Assembly (NCBI RefSeq): GCF_903915725.1
Contig: NZ_CAIWTY010000045.1
Span: 1-64,000 of the forward strand
DNA: 64,000 bases
From: an uncultured Rhodopila sp.
Lineage (GTDB): Bacteria; Pseudomonadota; Alphaproteobacteria; Acetobacterales; Acetobacteraceae
Direction: 5' to 3'
Shown: positions 51,341 through 60,873 of the stretch, piece after piece
Layout: every line of letters starts with the position of its first letter
How positions within the stretch are numbered: position 1 is the first letter of the stretch
Position numbers and translations under genes: made by a program
The notes under the pieces: generated by a model
The model's input: only the letters and a program-made list of their open reading frames with translations
What the model was told of the DNA's origin: nothing
The model's database searches: none

Positions 51341-52381
51341 TCAACCCGTGACCGATACGGCCAACCCGCGGTCTGCCTCGGACGGGCCGTCGCCAAAGGC
51401 ATCCTCCCAGGTTCCCGATGTCGAAGCCTTGCTGTATTCCGTGGCCCTATTCTCAAAAAAGTTCGCGTGCTCGACCGCGTTCAGCATGTCATCCAGCCAG
51501 GGCAACGGGTTTTTCGCCACGTGGAACAGCGCGTTCAGCCCCAGTTCCACCAGCCGCCGATCGGCGATGTAGCGGATATATTGCTTCACCTCGCGTGAGG
51601 TCAGGCCTTCGACCGGTCCCTGCTCGAACGCCAGGTCGATGAACGCGTCCTCATGCGAGACGATGACGGCGCAGCTCAGATACAGTTCCCGCCGCAAATC
51701 CTCCGTCCACAACTCAGGATTTTCCTGGATGAAGGTGCGGAACAGCTTTATGATGGAGGCGCAGTGCAGGCTTTCGTCCCGCACAGACCAGGTGACGATC
51801 TGGCCCATCCCCTTCATTTTGCCGAAGCGAGGAAAATTCAGCAGGATCGCGAAGGAAGCGAACAACTGCAGGCCCTCGGTGAAGGCGCCAAACGCCGCCA
51901 GGGTCCTGGCGATCTCGAACGGCGACGAAACCGAAAAGCCCTGCATATAGTCGTACTTGTCCTTCATTTCCTTGTATTTGAGGAATGCCGTGTACTCGAT
52001 CTCCGGCATGCCGATGGTGTCGAGCAGGTGGCTGTATGCCGCGATGTGGATCGTCTCGATGTTGGAGAACGCCGACAGCATCATCAGCACCTCGGTGGGT
52101 TTGAACACCTGGCTGTAATGTTTCATGTAGCAGTTGTTCACCTCGACGTCGGCCTGGGTGAAAAAGCGGAAGATCTGCGTCAGCAGGTTGCGCTCGGCCT
52201 CGGTCAGGTTGCGGTGCCAGTCCTTGACGTCGTCGGCGAGCGGCACTTCCTCCGGCAGCCAGTGGACGCGTTGCTGCGTCAGCCAGGCCTCATACGCCCA
52301 GGGGTAGCGGAACGGCTTGTAGACGGGGTTTTCGGTCAGCAGGTCGAAGCGGATCGGGTGTTCATCGGAGGCCTGGTTCAT
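51341..52381 (-). CDS. nrdB: class I ribonucleotide reductase beta subunit
   Basis: A 346-residue R2 subunit providing the tyrosyl radical for dNTP synthesis. Iron ligands and the radical tyrosine are in FFTQADVEVNNCYMKHY and NIETIHIAAYSHLLDTIG (E-x-x-H-x-x-x-Y). The second ligand set is around EGLQLFASFAILLNF and SVRDESLHCASIIKLF (E...E-x-x-H). The tyrosine is kept, so this is not the Chlamydia-like Phe form. The alpha subunit nrdA is not in the window. A longer frame upstream of ATG 52381 has no homology. Confidence 0.94.
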   Translation of the reverse strand: MNQASDEHPIRFDLLTENPVYKPFRYPWAYEAWLTQQRVHWLPEEVPLADDVKDWHRNLTEAERNLLTQIFRFFTQADVEVNNCYMKHYSQVFKPTEVLMMLSAFSNIETIHIAAYSHLLDTIGMPEIEYTAFLKYKEMKDKYDYMQGFSVSSPFEIARTLAAFGAFTEGLQLFASFAILLNFPRFGKMKGMGQIVTWSVRDESLHCASIIKLFRTFIQENPELWTEDLRRELYLSCAVIVSHEDAFIDLAFEQGPVEGLTSREVKQYIRYIADRRLVELGLNALFHVAKNPLPWLDDMLNAVEHANFFENRATEYSKASTSGTWEDAFGDGPSEADRGLAVSVTG

Positions 52382-52585
52382 CTGATCCCTGTTCCCGTCG
52401 TGTAAAGCCCGATTCGCCAACATAGACCACCCATTGTGGGTCGGCCGTATCCCAAACGCAAGAATTTGTGGCGGCGGCCGTCTCGGGCGCCGATCGCGGC
52501 GGCGCGGAGGCCGCCCGGGATTTGCCACCGGCCCGGACCGGTCCTACCGTCGCGTCAATCAAGCAAACCAACAGGGAGCGGGCCC

Positions 52586-54211
52586 ATGAAAGTCGGTCAG
52601 GCAGTCGCTGAGATCATGAAGCGCGAGGGCATCGAGATCCTTTGCGGTTATCCCGTCAACCACCTGCTCGAATTCGCCGCCGCCGCCGATATCCGCCCGG
52701 TCATCGTCCGGCAGGAGCGCATCGGCCTGCACATGGCCGACGCGATCTCCCGCGTCACCTCCGGGCGCACCATCGGCGCGTTCTGCATGCAGCACGGCCC
52801 GGGGACCGAGAACGCCTATGGCGGCGTGGCGCAGGCCTACTCCGAATCCGTGCCGATGCTGGTGATCCCGCAGGGCTACCCGCGCCGCATCGCCCATATC
52901 GACCCCAACTACAACGCGGTGCGGGAGATGCGCGGCGTCTCCAAGCTGGCCGAGCCGGTCGTCCTGCCGAACGAAGTCGCCAACGTGATGCGCCGCGCCT
53001 TCAGCGCCATCCGCAACGGCCGCAGCGGCCCCGCCCTGGTGGAAATCCCCACCGATATCTGGAACGAGGAGATCGGCGACATCGACTACACGCCCGTCGG
53101 CGTGTCGAAATACGGCCCCGACCCGGCGGATGTGCGCAAGGCCGCGGCGGCGATCCTGGCCGCCAAACGCCCGGTGATCTATGCCGGCACCGGAGTGCAT
53201 TGGGCCGAAGCCTGGGCGGAGTTGCGCGAACTGGCCGAACTGCTCGGCGCGCCGGTCACCACCAGCCTCGGCGGCAAGAGCGCCTTCCCGGAGAACCATC
53301 CGCTGGCGCTCGGATCGGGCGGCGCGGCGGTGCCGAAGCCGGTGCATCACTTCGTGCAGAACGCCGACGTTATCCTCGGCATCGGCTGCTCCTTCACCGA
53401 GACGAATTTCGGCATCAAGTTCCCCAAGGGGAAAAAGTTCGTTCACGCCACGCTCGACCCCAACCACCTGAACAAGGATGTGGTCAGCGCCGTCGGCCTT
53501 GTCGGCGACGCGCGGCTGACCCTGGCGGCGCTGATCGGGGAGCTGCGGCAGAGCATCCCGGGCAATCGTGACGCCTCCGCGGTGGTGGCGGAGATCACCG
53601 CGGTGCGGGAGGAGTGGCTGGAACAGTGGCGCCCGTTGCTGAACTCGAACGAGGCGCCGCTGAGCCCGTACCGGGTGATCCAGGAGCTGCTGCAGACGGT
53701 GGACATCCGCAACACCATCATCACGCACGATGCCGGCAGCCCGCGCGACCAGATTTCTCCGTTCTGGGTGGCGACCGAGCCGCTGTCCTATATCGGCTGG
53801 GGCAAGACGACGCAGTTGGGCATGGGGCTGGGGTTGGCCATGGGGGCGAAGCTGGCGAAGCCGGACAAGCTGTGCATCAACCTGTGGGGCGACGCGGCCA
53901 TCGGCTTCACCGGGATGGATTTCGAGACCTGCGTGCGCGAGCGGATCCCGATCCTGTCGATCCTGCTGAACAATTTCTCGATGGCGATAGAGCTGAAGGT
54001 GATGCCGATCTCGACGGAGAAGTACCGGTCAACGGATATCTCGGGCGACTACGCGGCGATGGCGCGGGCGTTCGGCGGCTATGGCGAGAGGGTGACGCAG
54101 CCCGGCGACATCAAGGCGGCGATCCGGCGCGGGATCGAACAGACCCGGGCGGGCAAGCCGGCGCTGCTGGAGTTCATCACCGCGAAGGAGACCCGGGTTT
54201 CCAAGTTCTGA
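52586..54211 (+). CDS. thiamine pyrophosphate-dependent enzyme (acetolactate synthase-like)
   Basis: A 541-residue TPP enzyme with the three usual domains. The catalytic Glu is in PVIVRQERIGLHMADAISR, the central domain runs VIYAGTGVHWAEAWAELREL, and the TPP site is LWGDAAIGFTGMDFETCVRE ending ILLNNFSM (GDG-N-N motif with GDA). It groups with acetolactate synthase large subunit, glyoxylate carboligase and similar; missing features and no small subunit nearby argue against housekeeping IlvB. AGGGAG 7 bases before ATG 52586 supports the start. Confidence 0.9.
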   Translation: MKVGQAVAEIMKREGIEILCGYPVNHLLEFAAAADIRPVIVRQERIGLHMADAISRVTSGRTIGAFCMQHGPGTENAYGGVAQAYSESVPMLVIPQGYPRRIAHIDPNYNAVREMRGVSKLAEPVVLPNEVANVMRRAFSAIRNGRSGPALVEIPTDIWNEEIGDIDYTPVGVSKYGPDPADVRKAAAAILAAKRPVIYAGTGVHWAEAWAELRELAELLGAPVTTSLGGKSAFPENHPLALGSGGAAVPKPVHHFVQNADVILGIGCSFTETNFGIKFPKGKKFVHATLDPNHLNKDVVSAVGLVGDARLTLAALIGELRQSIPGNRDASAVVAEITAVREEWLEQWRPLLNSNEAPLSPYRVIQELLQTVDIRNTIITHDAGSPRDQISPFWVATEPLSYIGWGKTTQLGMGLGLAMGAKLAKPDKLCINLWGDAAIGFTGMDFETCVRERIPILSILLNNFSMAIELKVMPISTEKYRSTDISGDYAAMARAFGGYGERVTQPGDIKAAIRRGIEQTRAGKPALLEFITAKETRVSKF

Positions 54212-54261
54212 GGCTGCGCAGAACGGCGGGGCGGGGCGAAGCGAAGCAGGACCGCTGATTT

Positions 54262-54299
54262 TGTGTCATGGCCGGACTTGGTCCGGCCATCCACGACTT
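54262..54299. repeat. type B palindromic repeat, left half (flanks CHAT genes)
   Basis: 38 bp starting TGTGTCATGGCCGGACTTGG and ending CCACGACTT. It is the inverted counterpart of 58572-58609 (36 of 38 identical) and matches one arm of the intact element at 48344-48437. No matching second arm follows within 100 bases. Confidence 0.8.
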
Positions 54300-54469
54300 G
54301 CGGTGCAGGCCTCGCAGGTCACCCAGCCGAACCCGGCAATGCTTTTGCCGCCACAGAGCCGCCCCGCTCCCGCACCGCACCATCCCAGTCCCCATGTAAC
54401 CCCGCCCACTGGCGCCGGGCGCGTATCGTTATATAGTCGAGATTGTTCTTTCCCCGGAGCGACGCGCCC

Positions 54470-57400
54470 GTGCCCCAGCCGCTGCATCTCGATGTCGCCG
54501 AGTTCTCGCCCGACGCATGGCGCTGGACGCTAACCGACCACGCCGGGGCCTACATCCGGCACCATCAGGTGCGGCTCGACCCGGCCCACGCATGCTACCG
54601 CGCGCTGCTCGACCTGCCCGGCCACCTGCGCGTGCATGCCGCCCGGACAAACGGCAACAGGATGAACGCCGCCTGATCGCCGAGGTCGGCGACTACATCG
54701 GCACACACGTGCTGGGCGAGGCCATCGCGCGCAAGCTGCGCGAGCGGGCCCACCCGTCGGTGGTGGCGCGCGTGCGCGTGCCGCAAGACGCGCAATTCTT
54801 GCTGACCCTGCCGCTGGAGATCGCCCGCATCGACGGCGCGCCGCTGTCCGGCGTCAGCTTCGTCTTCCAGGCGGCAGATGAAACCCCGCCTGCCGTCGAT
54901 CCCATCGGCCAGCGGCTGCGGCTGCTGGCGCTGTTCAGCGTGCCGCCTGACGGCAACGCGCTGAACCTGCGGCGCGAGCGGCGGATGCTGCGCCAATTGG
55001 TGGGGCAGCTTGCCGGCGCGGCCGGCCGGGCGGTGGACCTGCGCGTGCTGCAATATGGCGTCACCCGCGACAGCCTGAAACAGGTGCTGGAGGACGGCGA
55101 AGGCTGGGACGTGATCCACTTCTCCGGCCACGGCCTGCCGGGCGCCCTGGTGCTGGAAAAGCCGGACGGCACCGCGGACCAGGTGACGTCCGACGACCTC
55201 GCGGCGCTGCTGGCGCAAGCCGGCGCGCGCGTGAAACTGGTGGTGCTGTCGGCCTGCCTGTCGGCGGCGGCGAGCATCGAGCAGTCATTGCGCTGGCTCG
55301 GCCTGGATCCGGCAAACGCGCCTGCGCGGGACATGCCGGCGCCCGGCAGCGCCCGGGCCGCACCGACGGTGGCGCAGGCGCTGACCCGGAAGCTCGGTTG
55401 CGCCGTGGTGGCGATGCGCTACGCGGTGGAGGACGAGTTCGCCAGCAATTTCGGCCGCGCGCTGTATGAGCAGTTATTCGAGAACAAGAATGCGCTGCCG
55501 GAAGCGGCGCGGCTGGCGCTGTCGCACACCGCTGGACCTGCCGGCGCGCTGTCCGGCGCCGCCGCGTCCTTGTTCGGCGCGCGTGCGGCCGAGCTGACGC
55601 TCAATCCGCCGTTCGGCCAGGGTTTCGATGTGAACCCCGCGCTGGACTATGTGCCTGACCCGCCGGAGTATTTCGTCGGCCGCGTGGCGGCCATGACCAG
55701 GGCCAGCGCGGCGCTGGCCAGGACCAGCAAGCAATCCGGCGTGCTGTTCCACGGCATGGCCGGCGGCGGCAAGACCAGTTGCGCGCTTGAACTGATCCAC
55801 CACCATGCCTCGGTCCGTCGTTTCCAGACATTCGGCTGGTTCGCCGCCCCCGAGCCGGGCAAGGACATCGAGCCGGCGCTGCTCAACTTCGCACTGGCGA
55901 TGGAGCGCAAGCTGCCCGGGTTCAAGATGGCGCACCTGATCAGCAACGCGGACGAGTTCACCGCATGGCTGCCGCGGCTGACTAACCTGCTGGCGCGGAA
56001 CGCGGTGCTGATCGCGCTCGACAACATTGAAAGCCTGCTCAGCGACAGTGGCAAGTGGCTCGATCCGCGCTGGGAAGCGCTGGTGGGCGCGCTGCTGACG
56101 CCGGGCGGGCTCTCCCGCCTCGTGCTGACCAGTCGCGTTCCCCCCGCCGGCTTGCCTGACTCGGCCGAGGTAATCGCCGTGCACGCGCTGGCACGTGACG
56201 AGGCCGTGTTGCTGGCGATGGAGATGCCCAATCTGCGCAAGCTGCTGGACGGCGAGGCTGGCGGTATGCCCGAAGGCGATCAGCGCAGGCTGGTGCGGCA
56301 GGTGCTGCGGCAGGCGCAGGGCCACCCGAAACTGCTCGATCTGGCCGAGCAGCTCGCCGCCGAACCGGCGAAACTGCAAGCCGAGATCGGCAAGTTTGAC
56401 GCGGCCAATCCCATCCCGGCGGCGGAACTGGACGCGTTCCTGCAAGGCGGCGCTTCGAAGCTCGACGTCGCCGCGTTCATGGCAATCCTGCGCGCCTGGA
56501 CACGCGGCATCGCCGCGACCTTGCCGGAGGCGGCGCGGCTGGCGTTTCATTTTATGTGCGCGTTGGAGGAGGTCGACCGAGAAGGCTGGATCATCGCCGC
56601 GAACTGGGGCGATGTGTGGCGTCATCTTGGCCACGGCGAGCCGGTGCCGGAGTTCGCGCCGCTGCTGGCGGCGCTGGTCCACGCCGGGCTGGTGGAGCGG
56701 CGGCCGATCTGCGACAAGCCGGATGACTACACGATCGCGATCCACCCCGGCGTGGCCGAAGCCGGCCGCGCCGAAGCGGGCGCTGCGGTGCAGGCGGCCG
56801 TGGATCGCGAACTCGCGGTCACCTGGGCCCAGGTGATGCGCCAAAGCCTGGAGTCGCAGGGCAAGCAGCCGACCGGCACAGCCATCGTGCGCGCCGGGCT
56901 GGCGGCGTTTCCCTACCTCGCCCGGCTTGGCGAGTGGGCGGACGCGTCCATGATGCTGGAGCGATCGGTGATGGTGGACGAGTCGCCGGAGGCCATCGCG
57001 GCCGCGTTGCCGGTGGCCCGGCGCATCGCGCGGGCCACCGCCGGAACCGACCGAGAGGCCGCGTATATGGGCCTGCTCGCGACCATCCTGCTGGCAGCCG
57101 GCCGTCGCGACGAAGCCGAGGGGCTGTTGCGCGCGGCGTTCGACAGCGCGGCCGAGCGCGCGGACTTCGCGACGGCGTCTACGGCTTCAGGGTTCCTTGC
57201 CACTCTGCTGCGCCGCAGCGGCCGGGCGGCGACGGCGCGCGACGTGGTCGATCGAAAGGCTGACTTCACGCGCCGCGCCGGCGGTGGCCCCTGGATGCAA
57301 CTGTTGGACGCGACACGGCGGCTGCAAATCCTGAACGAACTGGGACGCTGGGACAAGGTGTTGCGGGAAGTCAACCGCTTGCGGGCGCAAATGCCGACCC

Positions 57401-58152
57401 TTCCGGACCCGCCGGATGCGAATGACTGGTCAATCGCGGTTTGGAATGTCCGCGAGATACTGCTGGACACAGGCCGTGAGACCGCGCTGCGGCTCAAACA
57501 GTGGCAGGTGTGCCTCGATCTCGAGGCTGAGATCGTTCGCAGCGAGGAGGAACGAGGCGCGCCGGCGCTGCAGCGCGCCAGGACCCGGTTCAAGAGCCAT
57601 GGTCCGCTGCTCCGGTTGCAACGTCATCTCAAAGCCCGGGCGTTGCTGGAAGACTGTCTGACGACGTTCCAGCGTGAAAACGCAATTCCGGAATTGGCCG
57701 CCGGCTATTCCGCGCTAGCCGATCTGGAAAGCACTCTTGGGCACCATGAAACGGCCTGCGGACTTGCGGAGACCAGCTTCAGATTCTTGTACATCCGCAG
57801 CGATCCCTACGCCGCCGCCATCGGCCACTTCAACTACGCCAACTATCTCACCCGCACCGCCTCGCAACCGCACCTGATCCTGGCCCACCGCCTCGCCGCC
57901 ATCCTGCTGGGGGCAGTCATCCAGTCTGGCCAGTTGGCTTCGGACGTGCCCGCCCTCGCCGCCGACCTGCGCAGCCTCGGCACGGATGCCGCCGCCGCGT
58001 TGCCGAGCGACATCGCCACTCTGCGCGCCACCGTGGAACAGATCGAGGGCGTCAAGTTCGGCGACATGCTGCGCCGCTTTATCGAGGACGACGCGCAGGC
58101 CACCGACCTGCTGCGCACCATTATCGCCAAAGCCCGGGAAATCCAGCCATGA
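54470..58152 (+). CDS. CHAT protease - STAND/NTPase - TPR protein, with one-base frameshift
   Basis: A ~1,226-residue protein if one C is restored. From GTG 54470 (GGAG 10 bases upstream) the frame runs PQPLHLDVAEFSPDAWRW to HLRVHA. The rest continues in another frame from PDKRQQDERRLIAEVGDYIG; a missing base in the CCC at 54642-54644 explains this. The CHAT (caspase-like) domain, ~120-370, has DVIHFSGHGLPGALV (His221) and VLSACLSAAASI (Cys263). The STAND/NB-ARC ATPase, ~400-780, has Walker A GMAGGGKTS (Lys435) and Walker B LIALDNIESLL. TPR-like helices fill ~840-1,200. CHAT-STAND proteins act in signalling and defence. Its stop overlaps the next gene (ATGA). It is broken unless the shift is a sequencing error or corrected. 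Confidence 0.85.
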
Positions 58153-58496
58153 CCGACGCCGATCGCATCGCCCGCCACACCGCCGGCCGCCTCGCCGCCA
58201 CGCTCGGCCCCGACCTGCCGGCGCAGGTGGAGCGGGAACTCAACGCCGACCCGCTCGACCCGCCGATACGCGGGGTCGATCCGGTGTCGCTCGCCTCCCT
58301 GCTCGTCAGCCTCGCCTCACTCGCCTGGACGATCTGGCGCGACCTCAGGAAAGATCACGCCACACGCTCCCGGGGCGAGCAGGCCGAGACGCTGGCCGCT
58401 TCACTCGCCCAATCAGCCCCGCCCGCCCTGCCGCCCGCGCGACGCACCCTGGTGGTGCGGGTTGTTGCGGAGGAAACGGTGCGGATCGTTGTATAG
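58149..58496 (+). CDS. small single-span membrane protein coupled to CHAT-STAND gene
   Basis: A 115-residue protein whose ATG overlaps the CHAT-STAND stop (ATGA). Residues 1-45 form a soluble helical part (DADRIARHTAGRLAATLG, QVERELNADPLDPPIRGVD). One membrane helix follows (PVSLASLLVSLASLAWTIW), then a basic RDLRKDHATRSRG and a Pro/Ala-rich C-terminus ending RRTLVVRVVAEETVRIVV. I recognise no family. Translation coupling implies it works with the CHAT-STAND protein, as membrane anchor, substrate or effector; which is unknown. Confidence 0.7.
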   Translation: MTDADRIARHTAGRLAATLGPDLPAQVERELNADPLDPPIRGVDPVSLASLLVSLASLAWTIWRDLRKDHATRSRGEQAETLAASLAQSAPPALPPARRTLVVRVVAEETVRIVV

Positions 58497-58571
58497 CGGA
58501 TGTGCGGTGGCGGCTGCGCCGGAACCTTCGCGTGTGGTCGGGTTGTTGGAAACGTTGTGCTGGTTGACGCA

Positions 58572-58609
58572 AAGTCGTGGATGGCCGGGCCAAGCCCGGC
58601 CATGACACA
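58572..58609. repeat. type B palindromic repeat, right half (flanks CHAT genes)
   Basis: 38 bp starting AAGTCGTGGATGGCCGGGCC and ending CCATGACACA, inverted relative to 54262-54299. It leads directly into the 21-bp tandem array. Confidence 0.8.
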
Positions 58610-58720
58610 AAAACAACCGGCCATGACACAAAAACAACCGGCCATGACACAAAAACAACCGGCCATGACACAAAAACAACCGGCCATGACACAAAAACAA
58701 CCGGCCATGACACAAAACAA
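58596..58720. repeat. 21-bp tandem repeat, six units
   Basis: Six head-to-tail units (CCGGCCATGACAC followed by AAAAACAA) with period 21; five are identical and the last is one A short. The unit is the outer end of the type B palindrome plus AAAAACAA. Because 21 is a multiple of 3, several frames stay open through it (repeating AMTQKQP on the plus strand), but these look like shadows and not genes. Confidence 0.95.
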
Positions 58721-58770
58721 AAGGGTGCCGGACGGGGACGCCCCACGGTCATCGCGGTTGGACGTCCCCC

Positions 58771-59838
58771 CTAAAACCCGAACAGCGTCCGCGCATTCCC
58801 GCCGCAGATCGCCGCGCGGTCCGCATCGCTGAACGACCCTACCGACGCGACGTGCCCGATCGGATCGTACTCCCCCATGTCGTACGGATAATCCGTGCCG
58901 AGCAAAATCTTCTCCACACCGAACGACCTGACCAGCCCCTCAAGCTGCTCCGGCGTAAAGACGATCGTGTCGAGGTAGATCTTCCGCAGATAGAAACTCG
59001 GCGGCTTGGGCAGGCTGCCATGCGCGTCGCTGCGCGCGCCCCAGGCATGATCAACCCGTCCGGAGTAAGCCGGCAGATAGCCGCCGCCATGCGCGGCGAG
59101 GATCTTCAGGTCCGGATACCGCTCCAGCACCCCGTCGAAAATCAGGTGATGCAGCGCCAGCGTCGTATCCAGCGGGTTGCCGATGACGTTGCTGAAATAG
59201 AACCGCGTCAACCGTCGCGGCTCGGTGAACCCGGCCGGATGGATAAACACCACCGCGCCCAACGCCTCCGCCTTGGCCCAGAACGGCTCGAACCCCGGGT
59301 CCGACAGTTCCAGGTCCCCCACATGCGCCAGAACCTCGACGCCTTTCAGGCCGAGCACCCGCACGCAATGCTCCAGTTCCGATGCCGCCGCCTCCCCGCC
59401 CGCCTGCAGCGGCACCGTTCCCAGGGCGGCCGGCACCGCGTCGCCCGCTTCCTTGGCGATCGCCGCCACGCCTTCGTTGACGATTCGGGCGGCCTGGATC
59501 CCGATCTCCGCCGGGATGTCATAATAGCACTGCGCCGGCGCCGGACTGATCACCTGCGCATCGATCCCCATCGCGGCAAAACCACGCTTCCGCAATGACA
59601 AATCGGTCAGGTTGGGCAGCCGATCGGCTTCCTGCCTGCCGGCGAGCGCCCGGGTTTCCGGCGTAAAGGCAGCCGATCGCGGATCAGGCTGCTGATGCGG
59701 CCGGACGAAATCCGCCGCCGCTGGCACCAGCACATGCGTGTGGATGTCGGCCGTCAGGCCGTTCGGCCGGATCTCCCGCCCATGCTTGCCATGCTTCCGT
59801 GCCGCCGTTAATCCGTAACGATTATTGGGATCAGCCAT
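58771..59838 (-). CDS. amidohydrolase family protein (ACMSD-like)
   Basis: A 355-residue TIM-barrel metal-dependent hydrolase/decarboxylase of the amidohydrolase-2 family. Metal ligands are HTH in GLTADIHTHVLVP, the His in VFIHPAGFTEPRR, the His in ILAAHGGGYLPAYSGRVDHA and the Asp in KILLGTDYPYDMGEYDP. The family includes ACMSD, gamma-resorcylate decarboxylase and related enzymes; the substrate is open. ATG 59838 is used. It is divergent from the rsbR-like gene with 152 bases between starts. Confidence 0.9.
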   Translation of the reverse strand: MADPNNRYGLTAARKHGKHGREIRPNGLTADIHTHVLVPAAADFVRPHQQPDPRSAAFTPETRALAGRQEADRLPNLTDLSLRKRGFAAMGIDAQVISPAPAQCYYDIPAEIGIQAARIVNEGVAAIAKEAGDAVPAALGTVPLQAGGEAAASELEHCVRVLGLKGVEVLAHVGDLELSDPGFEPFWAKAEALGAVVFIHPAGFTEPRRLTRFYFSNVIGNPLDTTLALHHLIFDGVLERYPDLKILAAHGGGYLPAYSGRVDHAWGARSDAHGSLPKPPSFYLRKIYLDTIVFTPEQLEGLVRSFGVEKILLGTDYPYDMGEYDPIGHVASVGSFSDADRAAICGGNARTLFGF

Positions 59839-59990
59839 GCTGCCCGCGTCCTCTGTTCACAATCCAATCCAAATCAATGCAGCGATCGGCCTTAGTCATT
59901 CACTCCCGTGTGATAATCGTTCCGCGTGGCTGGCTATTCTTTTCCAACCGCGTACTGTCGTGCGGGGATTGATACAAGGCCGAATTTAAC

Positions 59991-60863
59991 ATGGTCACGC
60001 CTCATGCATCGCGGCTGCCCGGCATCCTGTCCGGGTTCGAACGGCAGATACTCACGGACTGGCTCGGTGTCCTGCGGCAAACGACGGACGCCAGGCTGCC
60101 GGCCGCCGAGCTCGAATCACAGTGCGAAATCATTATCGCCAGATTGGCGCAGGGCTGCCGGGATGGCAACGTCTCCGATATCGAGGCGGCGTCATTCGCG
60201 CCGCTGCGGGATATCCTGGCCGATTTGTCGCGGACCCGGGCGTTGCTGGGGTTTTCGCCGGCGGAAACGGCGACGTTCCTGTTTTCGCTGAAGCAGCCGT
60301 TGTTCGACCGCCTGCGCGATGTGCCGGGCGCCGAGGCAGCCTCATTGGCGAGCGAAACCCTGACCGTCAGCCAACTGATCGACGCGCTCGGCCTGTTCAT
60401 GATGGAGACTTTCCAGCGGGCCCGGGAAGAGGTGATCATCCGCCAGCAGACCGAGATCTCCGAACTCTCCACCCCCGTCGTCCGGCTCTGGCAGGGCATC
60501 CTCGCCCTGCCCCTGATCGGCACCCTGGATTCCGCGCGCACCCAGGTGGTGATGGAAAACCTGCTGGACAGCATCGTCAGGTTTGAGGCCGACATCGCCA
60601 TCATCGACATCACCGGCGTGCCCACGGTCGATACGCTGGTGGCACAGCATCTGCTGAAGACCGTGGCCGCGGCGCGGCTGATGGGGGCGGATTGCATCGT
60701 CAGCGGCATCCGGCCGCAGATCGCCCAGACCATGGTGCATCTCGGCGTCGAGCTGAACGTGGTGTCGAAAGCCAACCTGTCCGACGCGTTCGCCCTGGCG
60801 TTGCGCCGTCTCGGCAAGACCGTGGTCAGCGTGAAGCGTCCGCTCGCGGCCGATATCGCATAG
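59991..60863 (+). CDS. RsbR-like stressosome sensor (N-terminal RsbRD + STAS)
   Basis: A 290-residue protein. The N-terminal ~150 residues are an RsbR-type helical sensor domain (ILTDWLGVLRQTTDARLPAA, FSPAETATFLFSLKQPLFDR, LIDALGLFMMETFQRAREEV). A linker IIRQQTEISELSTPVVRLW, characteristic of RsbR proteins, leads into a C-terminal STAS domain (GILALPLIGTLDSARTQVVM, IAIIDITGVPTVDTLVAQHL). The Thr in DITGVPTVDT region are the positions RsbT phosphorylates in Bacillus. It starts an operon rsbR-rsbS-rsbT. The signal it senses is unknown. Confidence 0.9.
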   Translation: MVTPHASRLPGILSGFERQILTDWLGVLRQTTDARLPAAELESQCEIIIARLAQGCRDGNVSDIEAASFAPLRDILADLSRTRALLGFSPAETATFLFSLKQPLFDRLRDVPGAEAASLASETLTVSQLIDALGLFMMETFQRAREEVIIRQQTEISELSTPVVRLWQGILALPLIGTLDSARTQVVMENLLDSIVRFEADIAIIDITGVPTVDTLVAQHLLKTVAAARLMGADCIVSGIRPQIAQTMVHLGVELNVVSKANLSDAFALALRRLGKTVVSVKRPLAADIA

Positions 60864-60873
60864 CGCCGCCGCG

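Noticed and set aside
52425-52450. ACCCA-TTG-TGGGT palindrome upstream of nrdB as an NrdR box
   Set aside because: It does not match the ACACWATAT-type NrdR consensus and is only a 5-bp inverted repeat.
52559-53728. 389-codon minus-strand frame opposite the TPP enzyme
   Set aside because: It is the antisense shadow of a well-supported gene, with Arg/His-rich translation and no homology features.
58596-58720. CRISPR array
   Set aside because: The units are directly adjacent with no unique spacers, so it is a tandem repeat.
58500-58832. Open frames with AMTQKQP or CVMAGCF repeats
   Set aside because: They result from a 21-bp tandem DNA repeat that keeps all frames open; no start signal or family supports them.
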